Assembly: GCA_029946045.1 (NCBI GenBank)
Contig: JAQSDS010000031.1
Coordinates: 1-8,101, forward strand
Length of the DNA stretch: 8,101 nucleotides
Direction of reading: 5' to 3'
From: Rhodoferax sp.
Lineage (GTDB): Bacteria > Pseudomonadota > Gammaproteobacteria > Burkholderiales > Burkholderiaceae_C
The position numbers and the translations under genes are program-made. Shown piece after piece: positions 7,291-8,101 of the stretch; position 1 is the first letter of the stretch; each line of letters begins with the position of its first letter. The notes under the pieces were generated by a model that was not told the DNA's origin, searched no databases, and saw only the letters and a program-made list of their open reading frames with translations.

Positions 7291-7356
7291 ACCGGGAACG
7301 GTAAAACCCGCATGCCTATTGGGCTTAACTGTTCCCAGGGGCTAACCGTTCCCGGT
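7291..7356. repeat. 12-bp perfect inverted repeat ACCGGGAACGGT / ACCGTTCCCGGT
   Basis: Arms at 7291-7302 and 7345-7356 enclose 42 bases. Overlapping the right side, GGGCTTAACTGTTCCC (7321-7336) and GGGGCTAACCGTTCCC (7338-7353) form a direct repeat matching at 13 of 16 positions with a 17-base period. Confidence 0.65.
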
Positions 7357-7388
7357 GGGAAGCCGGGAAGGCGGGAAGGCGGGAACGG

Positions 7389-8101
7389 TTAACCGCCATT
7401 AGATCGGCCGCCACGCGACCGTGCCAGATGTCCAGTCACGAACACTGCTTCACCGCGCGCAACCGGCCCATCAGGAACATCCAACCACTTCACCAGCGTT
7501 GAGCCCTCGGCCATCGCCATGACCAACTCCTCGCGGGCAAGCAGAGCCCCTACCCACTCGACCAGCCGGTGCTTCCCAATGGCGTGGAAGTCCTGCGGCA
7601 GTTCATGACGACGCTCATAGACACCGTTACCACCCGTCCTGGTGTACGGCTGGCCCTCAGCCGCAGCACGGGCGATGGCAATTTTCAGGTCGGGCAGTAA
7701 GTCCTTATCCATAGGGCGGGCCTGTGCCACGTCCCGGCTGCGATCCACCAGCAGCCCACGGCCATCGCGAAGAAAGGTGGTCACGCGCAGGTTGGCGCGC
7801 CCATTGGCCTTGACCACGCCGCCCATCACCACCCGGCCGCGCTCAAAATGCTCGCCCAAGGTCTGGCAGATGGTCTTGGCCTGATCTTCCTTGGGGTTCC
7901 ACAGTGCGTAGACCGCGCGAACGCCATCAACCAGTCCGCCGGTACCACGAATCGCTTCACGGGCTTGCTCTGGTGTGGATGCCTCACGCTTGGCGAAATG
8001 ATGTGAGACGATGACCGACGCGGTGGTGCGGGCGGCCAGCGCCGCCAGACGCGAGCACACGAATTGCGCGTTCTCCGGTACGTTGAGGTCCAAGGCGCAC
8101 A
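7389..8101 (-). CDS. RecA-fold AAA ATPase resembling plasmid RepA helicases, C-terminal part (partial)
   Basis: At least 236 codons; the frame is open to the window edge, so the N-terminus and Walker A are outside. A TTG at 8093 lies in frame but is internal, not a start. Visible are the hydrophobic strand and histidines TTASVIVSHHFAKRE (about 24-38 counted from that TTG) and RGTGGLVDGVRAVYALW (49-65), which match the late core strands and arginine-finger region of hexameric RecA-like ATPases such as RepA (compare the HHS and RGSSALVDGAR patterns of that family). A beta-rich stretch KANGRANLRVTTFLRDGRGLLVDRS follows, then a C-terminal extension of about 110 residues. RepA-type helicases unwind DNA at a plasmid origin. 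Base composition is more GC-rich than the hsd genes. Its stop codon lies inside the repeat array. Other RecA-fold ATPases of mobile elements remain possible. Confidence 0.7.
   Translation of the reverse strand, partial: CALDLNVPENAQFVCSRLAALAARTTASVIVSHHFAKREASTPEQAREAIRGTGGLVDGVRAVYALWNPKEDQAKTICQTLGEHFERGRVVMGGVVKANGRANLRVTTFLRDGRGLLVDRSRDVAQARPMDKDLLPDLKIAIARAAAEGQPYTRTGGNGVYERRHELPQDFHAIGKHRLVEWVGALLAREELVMAMAEGSTLVKWLDVPDGPVARGEAVFVTGHLARSRGGRSNGG

Larger units (their letters stand above)
6781..7388. other. 608-base non-coding, repeat-rich region between convergent genes
   Basis: Both flanking genes end here: the DUF3489 gene from the left and the RepA-like gene from the right. Open frames in it (for example 7030-7392 plus, 6855-7112 minus) lack family resemblance and overlap repeats, so I do not call genes. 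It holds several ordered palindromes and direct repeats listed separately. There is a perfect TATAAT at 7126-7131 on the plus strand, but I see no matching -35 box 16-18 bases upstream. CGTATA occurs at 7094 and 7124, each after a C run. An origin, a partition site, or a structured RNA are possible readings; none is proven. Confidence 0.6.
7221..7394. repeat. Array of GGGAAC-type repeats in both orientations (iteron-like)
   Basis: The core AACCGTTCCC or its complement GGGAACGGTT recurs. It appears at 7257-7266 (within GGTTAACCGTTCCC from 7253), 7278-7287, 7294-7302 (GGGAACGGT), 7327-7336 (one mismatch, AACTGTTCCC), 7344-7353 and 7381-7390 (within GGGAACGGTTAACC to 7394). Related 8-base tandem units flank these: CCCGGGAA twice at 7221-7236 and CGGGAAGG twice at 7364-7379. 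The last copy covers the stop codon of the RepA-like gene. Mixed orientation and irregular spacing differ from a classic iteron array, but proximity to a RepA-like gene makes replication or copy control plausible. Confidence 0.75.

Noticed and set aside
7030..7392. 120-codon plus-strand open frame across the repeat array
   Set aside because: It is built largely from the repeats (Pro/Gly/Thr-rich), has no domain, and runs into the RepA-like gene on the other strand.
7221..7394. CRISPR array
   Set aside because: Repeat units are only 8-16 bases, lie in both orientations with irregular spacing, and no cas genes are present.

Overview
The window looks like an accessory island from a proteobacterium, most likely a betaproteobacterium or relative. 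This is inferred from moderately high GC, codon style and gene content; no marker gene settles it. The gene set (restriction-modification, a phage-exclusion tRNase, an excisionase-type helix-turn-helix protein, a RepA-like ATPase beside repeat-rich DNA) suggests a plasmid, an integrative element or a defence island in one.

Positions 1-5828, minus strand, hold one tightly packed operon. In transcription order it encodes a 75-aa excisionase-type DNA-binding protein, HsdM, HsdS, a PrrC-type anticodon nuclease and HsdR, whose C-terminal half lies beyond the left edge. Every junction is an ATGA overlap or a 1-base gap. HsdM, HsdS and HsdR form a type I restriction-modification enzyme of the IC (EcoR124I/EcoprrI) kind. 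The evidence is the TAEL repeats in HsdS, the HsdM motifs, and HsdR nuclease residues D151, E165 and K167. The prrC gene lies between hsdS and hsdR, as in the Escherichia coli prr locus. By analogy the PrrC toxin is held inactive by the restriction complex. It would cut a tRNA anticodon loop (tRNA-Lys in E. coli) when a phage inhibits restriction, giving a second layer of defence.

Positions 5829-6089 are a divergent intergenic region. It holds the leader of the hsd operon and the upstream region of two plus-strand genes, a 66-aa acidic protein of unknown function (6090-6290) and a 159-aa DUF3489-type protein (6301-6780).

Positions 6781-7388 are about 600 bases without a convincing gene, lying between convergent genes. 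The region is unusually rich in ordered repeats: a hairpin just after the DUF3489 gene, a 14-bp palindrome, a cluster of TGCAAAC motifs, a strong 8-bp hairpin, and an array of GGGAAC-type motifs in both orientations. Four arms of the array (7244-7287) interlock in A-B-A'-B' order, so they can form either of two hairpins or a pseudoknot. The array runs over the stop codon of the last gene. That gene (7389-8101, minus strand) is the C-terminal part of a RecA-fold ATPase resembling plasmid RepA helicases, so a replication origin or control region is a plausible but unproven reading.

The restriction-PrrC system belongs to a known family. The least explained items are the small coupled helix-turn-helix gene with an apparent CTG start, the DUF3489 gene pair, and the repeat region.
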